DNA from: Chaunax sp. Z400
Taxonomy: Eukaryota; Chordata; Actinopteri; Lophiiformes; Chaunacidae
Reading direction: 5' to 3'
Assembly (NCBI GenBank): GCA_037577475.1
Contig: CM075193.1
Coordinates: 5,424,685 to 5,488,684, forward strand
Length of the DNA: 64,000 bases
Below the pieces are notes generated by a model. It saw only the letters and a list, made by a program, of their open reading frames with translations, was not told the DNA's origin and did not search any database. The position numbers and the translations under genes are program-made. Positions 60,140 through 64,000 of the stretch are shown piece by piece. The first letter of the stretch is position 1. The number at the start of each line of letters is the position of its first letter.

Positions 60140-60620
60140 GGATTGACATCTTTTCTGAAGCATATCTGGCAACCAATGTACATTCTAGCTTCACCAAAAT
60201 GTACACAAATCAACCACAATAAGTAGTTGTGCCTTTTGACATTTTGAATTTTGAGGTGGTCATTTTGCCCATAGCAGATTTCAAGCTACACGTTCTTACA
60301 CATATATTAACCTTGATAGGTATTTGGGCCTTTTAATATTTAGATTTTTCTACACATTTTACTTTTTCTTTTTTTTAAACTTTTCTTTTTTTTTTCATTT
60401 TAAGGTGACCCGTAGAGCTGGTCATCTTCTCCATAGCATCTATCCAAAAATAATATCCACTACTCCTGCAGGCTCACCAGAGGAATGGAGGATATGTCAT
60501 ATAATGATGAATTTGTTGCACATTGCAGGGATATGCCTTCTTCTTTCCTCTATGTTGAACAGCGAATCTGATACATGCAAAAGTCTTTGTGAGTCTTGTT
60601 TGTTATATTCTCTTCCTCTT
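60140..60620. repeat. Interspersed repeat family B, second copy
   Basis: AGCATATCTGGCAACCAATG, then TACATTCTAGCTTCACC and TAGTTGTGCCTTTTGACATT with TTGAATTTTGAG, then GGGCCTTTTAATATTTAGAT with TTTTCTAC, and finally GAATGGAGGATATGTCATAT. The modules are in the same order and orientation as at 7030-7800, including the internal near-repeat. Confidence 0.72.
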
Positions 60621-61710
60621 ATCTTACAGCTTTAGGAGAGATAGCCAGTGAAAGACATGCAACAAATCATTATGTTCTCTTTAGTGCTGCCATATCTGCA
60701 TGTAATAATGCAACACAAAAATATATGTGACTTATTTTATTTGACTGTAAATATTTTTTAAACAAAGGTGAATAAAGATTGTATCTAAATATAAATAAAC
60801 ATTTAATAACATTTAATATTCAGGTCACAGAAGGTGGACCCCTTCAGGGACTTGTTTTTATGTCGATAAGCATCTCACATTATTGTATTATTATTTGTGT
60901 GATTGTATTAATATACTTTGCTTTCTTTTAAAAATAAAACAGGTTACAGCCCTGTGCAACCCCATGAATATATAAACCTTTATTACCATGAAATAATTTA
61001 AGCAAATGGCAACAAAATAACAACAGGATGTGTCAAAATGTTTGGTTTATTTGGCTCATATTCATAGTTTGAAACTTATATATGTTAGTAATAATCTTTA
61101 GATTGAAGCCATCATCCTCATGATCTTCAACTATGAACTTTAACTTTTATTCATTGTCTCTTTTTTAACTCTCATTGAAAGAAGCCTTTCACAAACAATG
61201 CTGATCTCACTGACCGGTGAAGCCACTTCCTGTTGATCCTCTCATGGCATTAAAAAAAGTAAAATAAGCTTATTATTAAAGAAGCGTTGTACTAGAGGTA
61301 GAACCCCGTCACAGATATACAGTATGTCATGAACTGTGAACAGAGGATTTCAGTGCAAAAACAACCTTCACATGATCAAATCTACGGTTCATATCAGATT
61401 GTAAATGATTGATACAGTATTACTGGTGGTAACACACATAATCCAGCCGTGCTCTTCAGTGAGAAATATTAAAGGCCACCCCAGTGAGATGGATTTATTT
61501 TAATCTATGTAATAATGTATGACATAACATAACAGTAAGTCTCAAGCCAATCATTAAGGCAAATAATACCTTCATCAATAATATCTACATTTAAGCATCA
61601 CTTACAGGTTGGTATTCAACTGTAGGCTTTCCGTATTTTAAATCACATAATATTTCACACCTTTCTAGACCTTTATTGACAGCATTAATTGGATTTGTAA
61701 TGATGTTTAA
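60620..61710. other. Gene-free stretch, nothing recognised
   Basis: AT-rich DNA between the family B copy and the open frame at 61.7 kb. Confidence 0.4.
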
Positions 61711-61717
61711 AGCAAAC

Positions 61718-62206
61718 TTATTTCAAAAGACATCTCTCAGGCAGTGGTCCCCGTGATAGCGATGAATGGTGCATGTCAGGCATACAGTATAGCTGTAGAA
61801 TATAGAGTCCAAGGTATTTCACAGCATTTGTAGTGGAGCTCTGACCTCTTGTGCCGTATTGTGGAAGTGCAAAATCCCCATGCTGCACTGACAATGGTGG
61901 CATTAACAAGCTCTGTAATGCAATATCTTTGTAAGGATGCACTTTAATTTGAAAAATTAAAGCTTCTTGCAGGCCCATTTCACAGTCCTTCCATGTAAAA
62001 CTTTTAGAACCTCTAAGGTGACTTACAGAAAAACCGTAATAAACGTCCTTAAGGGAACAGGTTGGGTGATATGAAATGTTCCACAAGGATCCATTTATGG
62101 GCTGTAGTCGGTGGACCTGTGAGGTGTTTGATAGGACAAATACAGTACCAGTACTGGCACACTTAGGCGACTTTACCAACTTGTGATAGAACAAAATTGG
62201 AGTCAA
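61718..62206 (-). other. Unexplained 162-codon open frame
   Basis: The longest ATG-to-stop frame in the window, with ordinary-looking amino-acid composition rather than low complexity. It starts MTPILFYHKLVKS and has later segments such as SFTWKDCEMGLQEALIF and KVHPYKDIALQSLLMPPLSV. I recognise no domain. There is no obvious signal peptide, coiled coil or repeat. No polyadenylation signal or promoter was identified. It could be a chance frame, a decayed mobile-element gene, or part of a non-coding transcript. One frame of this length in 64 kb of AT-rich DNA is longer than usual but not impossible by chance. Confidence 0.2.
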
Positions 62207-62870
62207 GTGTGATCATCAGTCTGCATTTAATTAGTGTATGTCTAGTGGTGGCGTTTGGTTCTGTAGCGTCATGCGGTTCATGACCTTTGCTGACTGACTG
62301 TCTCGTCATGTCTGTCTTCCTCCTCTGCACACAGCTAAAGCAGAAATAACTTCAAGAATTCCTTAATGCCTCAGCAGGACTGCCTGAACCCCTGTTACAG
62401 TACATCTGATGCAGGAGGAGGATAAGTGACCTATTTCACCTGTTACTGTTTCTAACTGGCATCGTGTCATCTCTACCAAAACAATGGGAGTCTGCCACTG
62501 ATGAGACAGACCAGTTTATTATCATTAAAAAATACACCAAAGGACCCTGGAATACTACAGAGGGGGAAATCTAAGATTCACAGCCTACCAGAAGGCATCC
62601 GGAAGTATAAAAGGAGACTTTACCATCTGTTTGTTGGTGAGTAACTCAGGAAATCTGGAGAGTAAATGAGTAAATGTTAATTACTGCTAGTGTCAGACCA
62701 TCAGCAGTAGCTGTGCTTTTTAATAGGCTTTGTCTTTGTTTGAGTTCATACTTTCTTCAAATGATTACCATTAAATACAACTTAGACAGTAAAGAAAGGA
62801 GGGGCCAACAACACAATATGACATAAGGCTTGCAGGTTATTCTATGCAATGATAATAATGTATAATAGTA

Positions 62871-62871
<1 letters not shown>

Positions 62872-62906
<35 letters not shown>

Positions 62907-62910
62907 GTAA
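62872..62910. repeat. (AAT)n microsatellite
   Basis: About ten AAT units with interruptions (TAGTAA) at both ends. Confidence 0.93.
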
Positions 62911-63289
62911 TGTTTGGATTTGAAGTCTGCTTTGATTTAAGTCTGTGTTAAACTGCATACAGAAGCATGTATTAATGAATATAAGGTTTAATCTGCCGTA
63001 TTCTCCAAAAATATAGTCATGAATAACATAAAACTAAATAATTACCCTAAAAACAGTGGTTGCCAAACCTTTTTACATCAAGGACTCCTAAACCAACACA
63101 AATTAGACGAAGATTTTTTTTTCCTCAAAATTAAACTTAAAAAGGTTTCATATGTTTTCTTGAATCATTACTTTTCAGGATGACAACTAATTTTTATTCT
63201 CTTGCTGCCTGCTGATTTGTAAATCTCAAGCTGTAAAGAGTCCATTCAAACCAGCCCAAGGACAGTAAAGAGATTCACGGAATCCCGTA

Positions 63290-63690
63290 TTTTGCTTTTG
63301 CTATTGTTGATTCATCTAACGAATCCATCTCTGTCAGCCCGTTGAATCCTAATGAAGCAGAAATCTGTCACATTTACTCCACATGGAGGGTAGCCGGGCA
63401 AACTTCCACTGCAAAATGAAGCCATTATCTCCAACGAGACACGTACAGGGCTCAATATAAATAAATAAAGTCACACTTATCTAGTGACCAGTGTGATTAC
63501 TGTAGCCAATGCTGACATCCAAATTGACTGCCTTATCATGTCGAAGTGATTTTAGCTGGGAACAGACTGTAGATGAAAGCAAAATGATCTTTAAATAGTA
63601 GTTAAAGATGGCCGCTTGATAAGTTGTTCCACAACAGTTTTGATCAATGAAGCATGCACTCAATATATTGCCTATTTAGATACGTGAGAT
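63290..63690. promoter_or_regulatory. Candidate conserved non-coding block
   Basis: Repeat-free, varied sequence with AACTTCCACTGCAAAATGAA, GACTGCCTTATCATGTCG and GATGGCCGCTTGATAAG. Judged by composition only. Confidence 0.25.
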
Positions 63691-64000
63691 AAACTTAGCT
63701 GGGCTTCTAAATTATTCATAAATTAGACTTCCTCCAGTACGAGGTAATGACTTTGTGGCCTTGTTGAATTCTTAATGTTGGGACTTGTTGTAAATGTTCC
63801 AGACATACCGTTTATTTCCTTATGTCTCCTTTATTTTATTCAGCTTTTAAAGCATGATCAAATTCTTCTTTTCTACCTATGATATCTATTTGTAACATGA
63901 CACTGGAAAAAAACAAAAACGTTCAAAATATAAACAATGACAACGCAAGAAGTATCTATTCTTGAGCCATGCGTGTCAAATAAGTGAAAACAGGCCTTTA

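Overview
The window reads as ray-finned fish nuclear DNA, most likely a percomorph-type teleost. It is AT-rich and mostly non-coding. It contains a spliced vertebrate gene with short introns (about 200-250 bp) beside one very long one, many microsatellites, and teleost-style interspersed repeats: tRNA-derived SINEs, L2/CR1-group LINE remnants, and short non-autonomous elements. I see no bacterial, viral or plasmid features, no CRISPR array, no operon and no intact transposase or reverse transcriptase.

Only one gene can be supported. It is the ortholog of FAM204A (human C10orf84), on the minus strand, with its ATG at 46213 and its stop at 30245. Seven coding exons (46213-45992, 45737-45647, 45437-45407, 44728-44626, 43081-42992, 30604-30495, 30296-30245) sum to 699 nt. 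They encode 232 aa in an unbroken frame, and every junction is GT-AG. The set includes a 31-nt micro-exon that is needed to keep the frame. A probable promoter with two opposed CCAAT boxes lies at 46.34-46.42 kb.

Layout. 1-29.9 kb: gene-free DNA downstream of FAM204A, with candidate regulatory blocks (13.3-14.2, 23.6-24.1 and 26.8-27.4 kb) and repeat clusters. The clusters are two related tandemly built elements (7.0-7.8 and 9.3-9.9 kb), a gutted LINE reverse transcriptase followed by a minisatellite (12.7-13.0 kb), nested SINEs (20.26-20.57 kb), an L2-like LINE pseudogene (25.2-25.9 kb), and an element pair in opposite orientations (19.4-19.9 and 25.9-26.3 kb). 30.2-46.2 kb: FAM204A, whose fifth intron is 12.4 kb and holds repeats plus CNE-like blocks. 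46.4-64 kb: gene-free upstream DNA with SINE and LINE tails, a further copy of the tandemly built repeat (60.1-60.6 kb), one unexplained 162-codon open frame (61.7-62.2 kb) and several CNE-like blocks.

In other vertebrates FAM204A sits between RAB11FIP2 and PRLHR/CACUL1 in a gene-poor region that also holds the developmental gene EMX2. The long gene-free flanks and the oversized intron fit a bystander gene inside a regulatory domain. This is inference: conservation was not measured. I did not find a novel multi-gene system. The more interesting points are structural: the micro-exon, nested SINEs, a SINE tail shared with LINE tails, repeat families with internal tandem structure, and the unexplained open frame.
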